Assembly (NCBI GenBank): GCA_003558175.1
Contig: PWMO01000462.1
Location: 1-9,577, forward strand
DNA length: 9,577 nt
Origin: Spirochaetaceae bacterium
GTDB taxonomy: Bacteria > Spirochaetota > Spirochaetia > DSM-27196 > PWMO01
Reading direction: 5' to 3'
Part shown: positions 1 through 7,077 of the stretch, one piece after another
How the letters are laid out: each line of letters begins with the position of its first letter
How positions within the stretch are numbered: the stretch's first letter is position 1
Notes under the pieces: generated by a model
Databases searched by the model: none
What the model was told of the DNA's origin: nothing
What the model saw: only the letters and a program-made list of their open reading frames with translations
Position numbers and translations under genes: made by a program

Positions 1-1
1 C

Positions 2-3000
2 TTTTTCCAAAAATACGATGACCATTCCGGAGACGTTCATCCGGACGCCGATAGCGAGCTGAACCGCCTGTTTGCCTATAACGATCTTTCGAGTAAGAGC
101 ATTGAATACGATGGGCAGACCTACGAGGCGTTCTACAATCCTTACTACGATGAGTATCCTTCCCACATATTGGGCGAGCATATTCAGGGTCATGCCGTCC
201 AGTTCTTTTCCCGAATGGGCGTGAAAGGCAGTCTTTCGGAGCAACTTAAAGAGCGGGTTCTTTCTGACGGGCTGGAATTTCCCTACTCGCTTCCGGAAAA
301 CCTCCCGTTTTATGATGTTCCCGATGACGGAGTTATGCTGGATCTTGCCCGCGAGTACCATGCCGGCAACCTAGTGTTTCATGAAGGTGCCTTTTATGAG
401 AAGCAGAGAAGATTCTATAAACCAGTGCAGATCGGTCCAACAGGTAAAGTCGGAGAGGGGCTTCGATCACGCATTGCCTCTGCCTGCCAGCTCCTTGACA
501 AATACGATGATTTTGTAACGGCTTTGGCGCAGGAAACCCCCGAAAAAGAAGCCTTGCGAGCTGAATTTAAAGGAATGTTTGATGGCCACATCGAGGCCTA
601 CGGGATTCCGGATGAAGATGAGGACGTTCGCAAAGCCTTCAAATTCGATAACCGCCTGTACAAACTCACCGTATTTGTGAAGCAGGATCCGGTGAACGGA
701 GAGCTGGTATATGCCGATATCATTGAAGCCGATTCGATGTTCAACCGCAATTACGTGCCGGCAATCGGTAACTCGGATGACCTGGCCGAACTGGCTATGT
801 TTGGCCGGTCGATCGGAGAATCCCTGGATATGGATTTTTACCAGTCGACCTACAAGGGCGGCACGGCCAGCCTGGATGAGCTTACGCAGGCTTTGGACCA
901 GCACCCGGACTTCTTTATGAACCCGGAATCCGGGCGGCATGAATTTCGCTATGAGTATCTGGCCGGAAATGTCCGGGCCAAGCTGCGCATCGCACAGGAA
1001 AACGAACTTGAAAAAAACATCACAGCGCTGGAAGAAGTGGTTCCGCCGTGGATCGACGTCTATAACATCACGGTCGATCCGCAGCACGTATTCACCTATC
1101 TGCCTACGCAGGCCATTTCGGAGTGGATGACCGAGGAAATGGGTTACGACAAGGTTGAATTCGGCCTGGTAAAGGACAAGGCTGAACTGGGCAACCGGTT
1201 CTACATGAAAACCCGCGCAAGAGGTAGTTACACTCAATCGGGGGATGAACCGCAGGCCGACTGGACACAGGGATGGGGTGAGACACCACTATCAAAGATC
1301 GTCAATACCTACATCCAGGATTCCACCTTCCCCTTGAAGTTCTATGATGAGGACGATAACCTGATGCCGGCTATGACGCTGAAAAGAGCATCGCAGATGG
1401 GGCAAGCGGGGGAATTTCTTATTACCAGGGCACGGAAGATTCAACGCCAGAACAATAACCGGATGTTGATTCAGGTACCTAAGAAATTCAACACCTGGGT
1501 TCGAACCAAAGCTTCCTCGCAGGTTCGTCAGCTCATAGAACGCTCGTACAACGAGACGTACAACTCGGTGATCAACCCCTCTTTCGATGGGCGGACGCTC
1601 CGGGTACGGGGAATGAGCGATACGTTTTACGGGGTGAAGGATTTTGCCGTTTATAAGCACAACCGCGCAGTTGCCGAAAAAATGGTCTGGAATGGCAAGG
1701 GGGCCAATTGTCATGATGTCGGAGCAGGCAAAACCCTGGCTTCCATTATTACATCACAGGCATTACTCCAACAGGGAGCCGCCAAAAAACCCATGTTTGT
1801 CGTTCCGGGCAAGGTTCAGGAAAAGTGGGTAGAGGAATACATGATGCTGTTCCCGGATTCCAGAATCCTGAACATGAAGATGAAATCCGATTCCAGGCAT
1901 AAGGAGCTGTCCATGGCGCAGCTCTACGGGTGGGATGCCATCTTCATTGCCGATCACTCGTTTAAAGCCCTGTCATTATCACCGGGTGTGCAGCGGCGTA
2001 TCATCGGCGAACGGGTAGCCTATTTCGACCAGATGCTCGACGACTTTGAATCGCTGATGGAGGACGATGAAGGGATGTCCAACCAGGCAAAAAAATCCCT
2101 TGTCAAACGCCTTGAAAAACAGAAGGAAGAATGGGAAGCCAAACTTCGGAGCGTCTCGGATGCCAAACGCCTTGAAACGGACATCTATTTTGACGAGTTA
2201 GGTGTGGACTGCCTGTTTTTTGATGAGGCTCATTTCTACAAGAATGCGCTCGGATCGGCCAAAGCTGCCAAGTTGGGCATTGCTGCGGGCAAGCCTTCCC
2301 AACGCGCTGAAGATGCCCTTCAAAAAACCAGGTGGCTGTTCAGTAAAATCGGTCATAAGAACGTGTTTGTGCTGACGGCCACCCCGGTCGTTAACTCCCC
2401 GGTGGAAGTCTGGCACATGCTCAATCTGTGCGCTCCGGATTTGCTGGCCGAGTATGATATTACCAACCTGGACAACTTCATTAACCTGTTCGTCCGCGAA
2501 GAAGAAAAAATTGTTAAAAAGACGACTGGCGAATACCGCTCGGAGAGGGTCGTGGCTGGCTACTACAACCTTCCGGAGATGCGGACGATCATTGATGAAG
2601 TGATGGACATCAAAAGCTACGATCAGCTCATTGGATTTTACCGGGACTTCCCGGATTACATCCTGGACGAGAAAGGGGAGATTGTTAGGGGGCCTGACGG
2701 CAACGCGAAGGTATTGGAGCCGAAATTCAAGCGCCCGTCTGCCAATAGCCGCCATGAAATCATCAAGCCCAGCGGCCTTCATAAGCTCTTGTTCGAGGAC
2801 ATCATCCTTCGGGCGCAAGAAGTTCTTGAATGCATGAAGGATCGGCGGTGCGAGACCAAGGATAACTTTTTGGTGATCACCGGGGATGGAAGCAAAATTG
2901 CTACCGATCTGCGTGTGTACGATAAAGACTTTGACGGGATTGATTCCGGACATCTGAAGCTCGGAAGCCTTGTAGAGAACGTGGTGGAAACCTACCAAAA

Positions 3001-3883
3001 CCGGTCCAATCCGGCTCCGGCTTTTGTGGCTGAAAGTATTTACGGGGATTTCTTTTCACGAAGGGACAAAGCAAGAGCCAACCCAAATCCCTATGCAGGC
3101 AAACCTCCACACGAACTCATCAAAGAGCTTCAAAATTTTGGTTATTTCGAGGAGATTGTCGAGGAAATCCAGGAAGGTGAGTCTTTGGACGGACAACCCC
3201 CGTCTGTCGGCTGGTTTAAAAAGCAGATCGAGTTGAAACGAGATTCTATGTCCGATGGAAGTGACAGGCAGGAAGAAATCTTCGATCGAGCAATAATGAT
3301 TGTAGAAACCCTGTATGCCCGGCAAAATCCGACCAGACAGGCCATTCGCAACCAGATTATCTTCTGTGATTGGATCAGCCTGGCAAAAGGCAAAGGCGGT
3401 GGTTTCCATCAGCTGATCAAAGACGAGCTTGTCAAAGCCGGTATTCCAAAAAAGGAGATTGCTATTATCAACGGTGCGATCATTGGCACGACCAAGAGTG
3501 GCGCCGACTACTTTGTAGCTGGCAAGGACGACAAGGAAGCCCTTAAAAAAGAGGTTCAGGACGACTTCAACCAGGGTGCCGAATGGGGCGGCCAGGCGGG
3601 ACAGGTAATCGGAGCGGTATCGGGAATGCAGGACGCGGTGAATACCGTGGCAGCCGGTGCGACCGCGCTGGATCTCATGGACGCGGCGGTTGACTCCATG
3701 CTCCCCGACCCGTACGAGCTGGTAGGCTATTACGCCGGCGGCGTGATCGGCATGGTTGGTGGCGCAGTGGGAACCGCGGCCGGCTGGATTGTCGGCACCG
3801 TGGAATCACAGATGGCACAGCACCGGTCGCAGCCGCGGCGCAGCGGCGGAGCCCCCGGCGGCGGCGATATCACGCTGTTCTGA
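2..3883 (+). CDS. Large Snf2-like SF2 helicase of a mobile element (5' partial, C-terminus replaced)
   Basis: The frame is open from base 2, with no ATG before about 215, so the true start lies left of the window and the TTG at 170 is not credible. The visible part is about 1,293 residues. Helicase motifs are clear: motif I (Walker A) DVGAGKT ending at 1735, motif II DEAH at 2222-2233 and motif III TATP at 2375-2386. A Lys/Glu-rich, probably coiled-coil insert at about 2090-2190 precedes DEAH. The second RecA lobe begins near 3355 (IIFCDW) and reaches the VQDDFNQG stretch ending at 3577. There motifs V and VI should follow, but an unrelated glycine-rich tail takes over. GAGKT rather than GLGKT, and the YPSHILGE linker near the left end, fit the N6-adenine methylase plus Snf2-helicase giants (DarB-like or 'polyvalent' proteins) of phages and conjugative elements. 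The methylase half would then lie upstream, which is inference. Without motifs V and VI the protein is probably not an active helicase. GC is lower than in the rest of the window, suggesting acquired DNA. Confidence 0.85.
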   Translation, partial: FFQKYDDHSGDVHPDADSELNRLFAYNDLSSKSIEYDGQTYEAFYNPYYDEYPSHILGEHIQGHAVQFFSRMGVKGSLSEQLKERVLSDGLEFPYSLPENLPFYDVPDDGVMLDLAREYHAGNLVFHEGAFYEKQRRFYKPVQIGPTGKVGEGLRSRIASACQLLDKYDDFVTALAQETPEKEALRAEFKGMFDGHIEAYGIPDEDEDVRKAFKFDNRLYKLTVFVKQDPVNGELVYADIIEADSMFNRNYVPAIGNSDDLAELAMFGRSIGESLDMDFYQSTYKGGTASLDELTQALDQHPDFFMNPESGRHEFRYEYLAGNVRAKLRIAQENELEKNITALEEVVPPWIDVYNITVDPQHVFTYLPTQAISEWMTEEMGYDKVEFGLVKDKAELGNRFYMKTRARGSYTQSGDEPQADWTQGWGETPLSKIVNTYIQDSTFPLKFYDEDDNLMPAMTLKRASQMGQAGEFLITRARKIQRQNNNRMLIQVPKKFNTWVRTKASSQVRQLIERSYNETYNSVINPSFDGRTLRVRGMSDTFYGVKDFAVYKHNRAVAEKMVWNGKGANCHDVGAGKTLASIITSQALLQQGAAKKPMFVVPGKVQEKWVEEYMMLFPDSRILNMKMKSDSRHKELSMAQLYGWDAIFIADHSFKALSLSPGVQRRIIGERVAYFDQMLDDFESLMEDDEGMSNQAKKSLVKRLEKQKEEWEAKLRSVSDAKRLETDIYFDELGVDCLFFDEAHFYKNALGSAKAAKLGIAAGKPSQRAEDALQKTRWLFSKIGHKNVFVLTATPVVNSPVEVWHMLNLCAPDLLAEYDITNLDNFINLFVREEEKIVKKTTGEYRSERVVAGYYNLPEMRTIIDEVMDIKSYDQLIGFYRDFPDYILDEKGEIVRGPDGNAKVLEPKFKRPSANSRHEIIKPSGLHKLLFEDIILRAQEVLECMKDRRCETKDNFLVITGDGSKIATDLRVYDKDFDGIDSGHLKLGSLVENVVETYQNRSNPAPAFVAESIYGDFFSRRDKARANPNPYAGKPPHELIKELQNFGYFEEIVEEIQEGESLDGQPPSVGWFKKQIELKRDSMSDGSDRQEEIFDRAIMIVETLYARQNPTRQAIRNQIIFCDWISLAKGKGGGFHQLIKDELVKAGIPKKEIAIINGAIIGTTKSGADYFVAGKDDKEALKKEVQDDFNQGAEWGGQAGQVIGAVSGMQDAVNTVAAGATALDLMDAAVDSMLPDPYELVGYYAGGVIGMVGGAVGTAAGWIVGTVESQMAQHRSQPRRSGGAPGGGDITLF
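3578..3880 (+). other. GC-rich glycine-zipper tail fused in frame to the helicase
   Basis: These 101 codons continue the helicase frame but do not resemble the second RecA lobe of an SF2 helicase. After DDFNQG the protein becomes Gly/Ala-rich with a hydrophobic stretch at about 3725-3805. Glycines there recur every three to four residues (AGGVIGMVGGAVG), a glycine-zipper pattern seen in membrane-inserting segments. A basic Ser/Gly/Pro-rich end follows (QPRRSGGAPGGG). GC rises sharply, to about 72% in the line at 3841 against about 48% in lines at 2101 and 3121, and matches the chromosomal genes to the right. The simplest reading is the 3' end of a different, unidentified gene joined in frame. 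I do not recognise its family. Confidence 0.6.
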
Positions 3884-4060
3884 CGGTTCTGACGGCGCTG
3901 CGGCACGGGGCGGCGCTTTCTGCAGCGGCGGAGCCGATCGGCGCCCCCCGCCGCCAATTGCGGCCCGCCCCGCCCTCGGCGGTCCGGGCACGCCGTGTGC
4001 CCTGCGCGGAGCAAATGCGCGGAGCGCCGTTTGCGCCTCGCGCTGCGCTCCGTCCGGTGA
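3884..4060. other. Gene-free convergent intergenic stretch with inverted and direct repeats
   Basis: This lies between the stop codons of the helicase fusion (+) and the TauE-like exporter (-). It is very GC-rich and holds no plausible gene. It contains a 10-bp palindrome GCCGATCGGC at 3933-3942, flanked by GGCGG (3927-3931) and CCGCC (3948-3952). A perfect 6-bp stem GGGCAC/GTGCCC with a 5-nt loop lies at 3986-4002. The 10-mer TGCGCGGAGC occurs twice, at 4003-4012 and 4016-4025, and a GCAAA/TTTGC inverted pair spans 4011-4034. These could end transcription from either side, but no T-run follows any stem, so a classical intrinsic terminator is not shown. Confidence 0.55.
3986..4002. terminator. 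Possible stem-loop terminator (no T-tract)
   Basis: A perfect 6-bp GC-rich stem GGGCAC/GTGCCC closes a 5-nt loop between two convergent genes. Its position suits transcription termination, mainly for the leftward sulfur operon that stops at 4061. No run of T follows on either strand, so the call rests on position and symmetry only. Confidence 0.3.
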
Positions 4061-4939
4061 CTACAGCAGCACCTGAGCGACCACGTAGAAGCCGGCGGCC
4101 ACGGCCACTGCGGCGAAGACGCGACTGAGCACTACCGGCGACAGATGGCGTTTCAGGCGCGCGCCGGCGATCATTCCCACGGCGCCGCCGGCGCCGAAGA
4201 GGGCGGCGACGCTCAGCGAGAGCTGGCCGGCGGCGCCCACGTTGGCCGCAAACCCGGATACCGAGATCAGCGCGATAGCCACCAGCGAGGTGGCCAGCGC
4301 GTGTTCGATGCGTACCGAGCCAACCCACATCAGCGCGGGAACAAGCAGAAACCCGCCGCCTACACCAAAGAAGCCCGACAGCACCCCCGCGACGGCACCG
4401 GCGGCGGCGAGCTTGGCCATGCAAGACGGGGTCGGTCGCGGCATTCCGTCCACGTTGCGGGGACAGCGCAGCCGCCCGACCGGAACCTCGACTACTCTGC
4501 GAGCGTCGCCGACACCAGCGCCGGCCGCGCCGTCGAAGCCATCAGCGACACCGCTGGCCCCGTCACCTGCCGCCCCGGCATCGGCGCTGCAGCGGGCCAT
4601 TCGCACCCCCACCAGTACCATCAGGGCGGCAAACAGCACCAGTACCAGATCGTCCGGGAGTACCGCACCGAGCCTCGCTCCAAGGGGCGCTGCGACAATG
4701 CCGCCCGCACCAAGCAATGCCCCGGCACGCCAGAGCACCAGCCGCGAACGCGCCTGGATGAGCGCGCCAAAAAGGGCCGTGAGGCCGACCACCGCAAGCG
4801 ACACCGCGACCGCCGCGCGCAGCTCCAACCCAAGCCCGTAGACCAGCAGCGGCACCGCAAGGATCGAGCCGCCGCCGCCGGTGAGACCCAGCGACAGCCC
4901 CATGGCACCGCCGAAGAGAAGCGCAAGCACGGTCTGCAT
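4061..4939 (-). CDS. TauE/SafE-family membrane exporter (probable sulfite or organosulfonate exporter)
   Basis: A 292-residue polytopic membrane protein with the two-repeat layout of the TauE/SafE (DUF81) family. The N-terminal repeat carries GLSLGLTGGGGS at residues 14-25. The C-terminal repeat carries GVLSGFFGVGGG at 185-196, followed by VPALMW as in the first (VPLLVY). About four hydrophobic segments lie on each side of a cytosolic-looking loop at about 115-173, which is unusually long and Ala/Gly/Asp-rich. Members export sulfite, sulfoacetate or similar anions. The ATG at 4939 is preceded by AGGGAG (complement of 4947-4952), which overlaps the TAG stop of the dioxygenase-rhodanese gene. 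Only 11 bases separate the two, so they are co-transcribed and probably translationally coupled. Sulfite made by the upstream enzyme is the likely substrate, by inference from neighbours. The family call is firm; the substrate is not. Confidence 0.85.
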   Translation of the reverse strand: MQTVLALLFGGAMGLSLGLTGGGGSILAVPLLVYGLGLELRAAVAVSLAVVGLTALFGALIQARSRLVLWRAGALLGAGGIVAAPLGARLGAVLPDDLVLVLFAALMVLVGVRMARCSADAGAAGDGASGVADGFDGAAGAGVGDARRVVEVPVGRLRCPRNVDGMPRPTPSCMAKLAAAGAVAGVLSGFFGVGGGFLLVPALMWVGSVRIEHALATSLVAIALISVSGFAANVGAAGQLSLSVAALFGAGGAVGMIAGARLKRHLSPVVLSRVFAAVAVAAGFYVVAQVLL

Positions 4940-4950
4940 GGCGCAGCTCC

Positions 4951-6372
4951 CTACGCTGCGACCGACTGGAAGTGCGCCTCGCCGCTGCCGTTGAGCAGCA
5001 CAACATCGTAGCCCTGCAGCTGAAGGAATGAAGATGTCAGCGCGGCGCGCCGCCCGGATGCACAGTAGACGTAGTAGCGCGGCCCCTTCGGCAGCTGGTC
5101 AAGTCGCTCGCGAAGCCGCGTGTACGGCACGTGAAGGGCGCCGGGAACGTGCCCCTCGTCATATTCAGAGCGATTGCGCACATCAAGCAGGCTACTGTTT
5201 TCGGCCAGCTCGCCGGGCGCGAACTGCGCAAACTCGACCGCTTGGAGCGATGCGCCGGCCATTCCGGCCGCGGCAAGCTCTTCAAACGGAATCCAGCCCG
5301 CGAACGTGTCGAAGCCGATGCGGTAGAGCTGCCGCGTCACCTCATCCAGTTGGTGTTCGCCGTCAACCACCAGCAGCAGCGAGTCGTCCTCGTTGACGAA
5401 GGCTCCGGCGGAGTTGGACAACGACGGCCCCGCGAGCGGCGCGCAGACGGCACCGGGGAAGTGCGAAGTCTCGAACGCCGCGCGATCGGCCCGCGTGTCG
5501 AGCACGAGGCTGTTCTTCTCTCCGGCGCGGGCGCCAAACTCTGCCGCGGTCAGCCGGGGAGGCTGCGGCACTCCGTTAGTGACGCGGATCCCGTCGCGGT
5601 TGACCTTCTTCATGCGGGCGAAGTAGAGCGGCGGCTCCGGCTGCCCGGCCAGTATCTCTTTGACAAAGCCTTCGGCGTCTCGTTCTGCCAGCTGCAGCGC
5701 TGCGTTAAAGCGGCGCTCATAGCCCACTGTAGAACTGGGAATTGCGCCAAGCGCCTTGCCGCACGCACTGCCGGCCCCGTGTCCCGGCAACAGCTGAACG
5801 AAATCCGGCAAACCCGAGAGCCTGGCCGCGAGCGACGCCTGCAGCGTGCGCGCCGACGGCTCCATAACGCCGGCAACGCCGGCGGCGCTCTCCAGCAGAT
5901 CGGGACGACCGACATCGCCCACAAAGACAAAGTCTCCGGTAACGATGGCAACCGGCTCATCGGCACCGCCACCACGATCGATGATGGTATAGCTCAGGTG
6001 CTCGGGCGTATGTCCCGGGCTGTGAACCGCGGTCACCTGGATCTTGCCCATAGAGAAGGACTCGTTGTCGGAAAGATAGTGCACGCGAGTGTCTGCATCC
6101 GGCCAGCGATAGGACCAGTCATCGCCGCCGTGTGACGACAGGTAGAGCGTCACGTTGGGATCGCGCGCGAATTCCTGCGCCCCGCTGACGAAGTCGGCGT
6201 GAATGTGCGTCTCGGCAACCGCCGTGATCCTGAGACCGTTGTCTTCGGCCAGGCGGTAATAGCGGTCGATGTCTCGTTCAGGATCGATGACCAGCGCCTC
6301 GCCGGTCTGCTGACATCCAATCAGGTAGGCCGCCTGGGCCAATGCATCGTCGTATATCTGCCGCAAAAACAT
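4951..6372 (-). CDS. Persulfide dioxygenase-rhodanese fusion (Blh/CstB-like)
   Basis: A 473-residue cytosolic protein in three parts. Residues 1 to about 250 are a metallo-beta-lactamase fold of the ETHE1 persulfide-dioxygenase type: THIHADFVSG gives His56, His58 and Asp60, followed by His121 (SPGHTPEH), Asp147 (TGDFVFVGD), the family signature GRPDLL and His198 (LLPGHGAGSACGK). Rhodanese domain 1 (about 274-370) has Asp337 where the catalytic Cys belongs, so it should be inactive. Rhodanese domain 2 (about 377-470) has an intact CASGRR loop with Cys437. This matches staphylococcal CstB and the Blh proteins of bigR operons, which oxidise low-molecular-weight persulfides to sulfite and/or form thiosulfate. 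Cys204, in the SACGK loop, may correspond to the extra CstB cysteine near the iron site. The ATG at 6372 follows a strong purine-rich site (GAAGGGGGA, complement of 6376-6384). It is the first gene of the leftward operon, with the TauE-like exporter next. Confidence 0.92.
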   Translation of the reverse strand: MFLRQIYDDALAQAAYLIGCQQTGEALVIDPERDIDRYYRLAEDNGLRITAVAETHIHADFVSGAQEFARDPNVTLYLSSHGGDDWSYRWPDADTRVHYLSDNESFSMGKIQVTAVHSPGHTPEHLSYTIIDRGGGADEPVAIVTGDFVFVGDVGRPDLLESAAGVAGVMEPSARTLQASLAARLSGLPDFVQLLPGHGAGSACGKALGAIPSSTVGYERRFNAALQLAERDAEGFVKEILAGQPEPPLYFARMKKVNRDGIRVTNGVPQPPRLTAAEFGARAGEKNSLVLDTRADRAAFETSHFPGAVCAPLAGPSLSNSAGAFVNEDDSLLLVVDGEHQLDEVTRQLYRIGFDTFAGWIPFEELAAAGMAGASLQAVEFAQFAPGELAENSSLLDVRNRSEYDEGHVPGALHVPYTRLRERLDQLPKGPRYYVYCASGRRAALTSSFLQLQGYDVVLLNGSGEAHFQSVAA

Positions 6373-6403
6373 GCTTCCCCCTTCACCGGCAGCGCATCGG
6401 CAC

Positions 6404-6431
6404 TTGCCGTATATCAGACTTTATCTATATA
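6404..6431 (+). promoter_or_regulatory. Candidate sigma-70 promoter for the YeeE/YedE operon
   Basis: TTGCCG (6404-6409), a 16-base spacer and TATATA (6426-6431) form a plausible -35/-10 pair. It would leave a leader of about 60 bases before the ATG at 6499. The -10 box overlaps the central CTATATAG palindrome, so a protein bound there would block this promoter. Call made by eye. Confidence 0.4.
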
Positions 6432-6457
6432 GTAAGGTAATGACTCAACTGCGGCAA
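6429..6457 (-). promoter_or_regulatory. Candidate sigma-70 promoter for the dioxygenase-TauE operon
   Basis: On the minus strand TTGCCG (complement of 6452-6457), a 17-base spacer and TACTAT (complement of 6429-6434) mirror the rightward promoter. An alternative is TTGAGT (complement of 6443-6448), 17 bases, then GATAAA (complement of 6420-6425). Either choice makes the two divergent promoters overlap, so both operons are likely controlled together. Confidence 0.35.
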
Positions 6458-6498
6458 GCAGTTTTTGTATCTTATGCGTGATCGGGAGGTTGACTGAT

Positions 6499-7062
6499 AT
6501 GATAGAGTTTTTGTCACAATCATGGCCGTGGTACGTAACGGGACCGCTCCTGGGTCTTATGGTACCACTGTTGCTGGTACTGGGGAACAAGCAGTTCGGC
6601 GTTTCGTCGTCGCTGCAGCATATCTGCGCGGCCACTATGCCGCTCAAGGCAAACTACTTCCGCTACAACTGGAGGGACCAGGCGTGGAACCTCGCGCTTG
6701 TCGCCGGGGTGATAGCTGGAGCCGTGCTTGCGGTAGTGTTGCTGGACGGCAACAGTGCGCCGGCAATAACGGATCGAGCGCAGGACCTATTCGCGTCCTG
6801 GGGTCTGGCGGCGGCGGATTCACTGCAGCCGGTGGAGCTGTTTGCACTGTCCAACCTCTTCAGTGTCCGTACCCTCGTGGCGCTGCTGTTCGGCGGATTT
6901 CTGGTCGGCTTTGGGGCTCGCTACGCCGGTGGCTGCACTTCGGGTCACGCGGTCATGGGCCTTTCGCTGCTCAATCTCGGATCGCTGGTTTCAGTAATCG
7001 GGTTCTTCATCGGCGGTCTGCTGGTGTCGCATCTTGTCGTGCCGTTTATTATGGCGCTGTAG
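6499..7062 (+). CDS. YeeE/YedE-family sulfur transporter, first half-subunit
   Basis: A 187-residue inner-membrane protein of the Sulf_transp (YeeE/YedE) family. The ATG at 6499 is chosen over the in-frame GTG at 6478 because GGGAGGT (6484-6490) sits 8 bases before it and inside the longer version. Residues 9-30, 64-83, 125-140 and 155-183 are strongly hydrophobic. The hallmark loop GARYAGGCTSGHAVMG contains Cys146, and a second cysteine (Cys43) lies in FGVSSSLQHICA; family members pass thiosulfate or similar sulfur species by cysteine contacts. Full-length YeeE (TsuA) is about twice this size, so this is a half-transporter that should pair with the next gene, 15 bases downstream. Paired half-size YeeE/YedE proteins occur in bigR-type operons. 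Substrate is inferred from family and context. Confidence 0.88.
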   Translation: MIEFLSQSWPWYVTGPLLGLMVPLLLVLGNKQFGVSSSLQHICAATMPLKANYFRYNWRDQAWNLALVAGVIAGAVLAVVLLDGNSAPAITDRAQDLFASWGLAAADSLQPVELFALSNLFSVRTLVALLFGGFLVGFGARYAGGCTSGHAVMGLSLLNLGSLVSVIGFFIGGLLVSHLVVPFIMAL

Positions 7063-7077
7063 GCCGGGAGGATAGAC

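Larger units (their letters stand above)
6373..6498. promoter_or_regulatory. Divergent control region between the two sulfur operons
   Basis: All transcription of both sulfur operons probably starts here. The region is AT-richer than its surroundings. At its centre is the 8-bp palindrome CTATATAG (6425-6432). A 7-bp inverted repeat flanks it, CTTGCCG at 6403-6409 and CGGCAAG at 6452-6458, whose midpoint (6430.5) falls within two bases of the palindrome centre (6428.5). Each arm contains TTGCCG placed as a -35 box for its own direction. A persulfide-sensing repressor of the BigR/SqrR or CstR type would be expected to bind here, but no regulator gene is in view and the operator cannot be assigned from sequence alone. 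Confidence 0.6.

Noticed and set aside
170..172. TTG as the helicase start codon
   Set aside because: The frame is open to base 2 with protein-like sequence (for example YNPYYDEYPSH) and no ribosome-binding site precedes the TTG. The gene enters from outside the window.
2198..2998. 266-codon minus-strand open frame inside the helicase
   Set aside because: Antisense shadow of the DEAH/TATP region. The same holds for the 256-codon minus-strand frame at 467-1237.
4145..5011. 288-codon plus-strand open frame opposite the TauE-like gene
   Set aside because: Low-complexity shadow; it crosses the tight minus-strand operon junction and has no recognisable domain.
5131..6135. 334-codon plus-strand open frame opposite the dioxygenase-rhodanese gene
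   Set aside because: Antisense shadow of a GC-rich gene: Arg/Gly-rich composition and no recognisable domain.
6478..6480. GTG as the start of the first YeeE/YedE gene
   Set aside because: The ATG at 6499 has a strong GGGAGGT site 8 bases upstream, and that site would lie inside the coding region of the GTG form. The protein also starts better at MIEFL.
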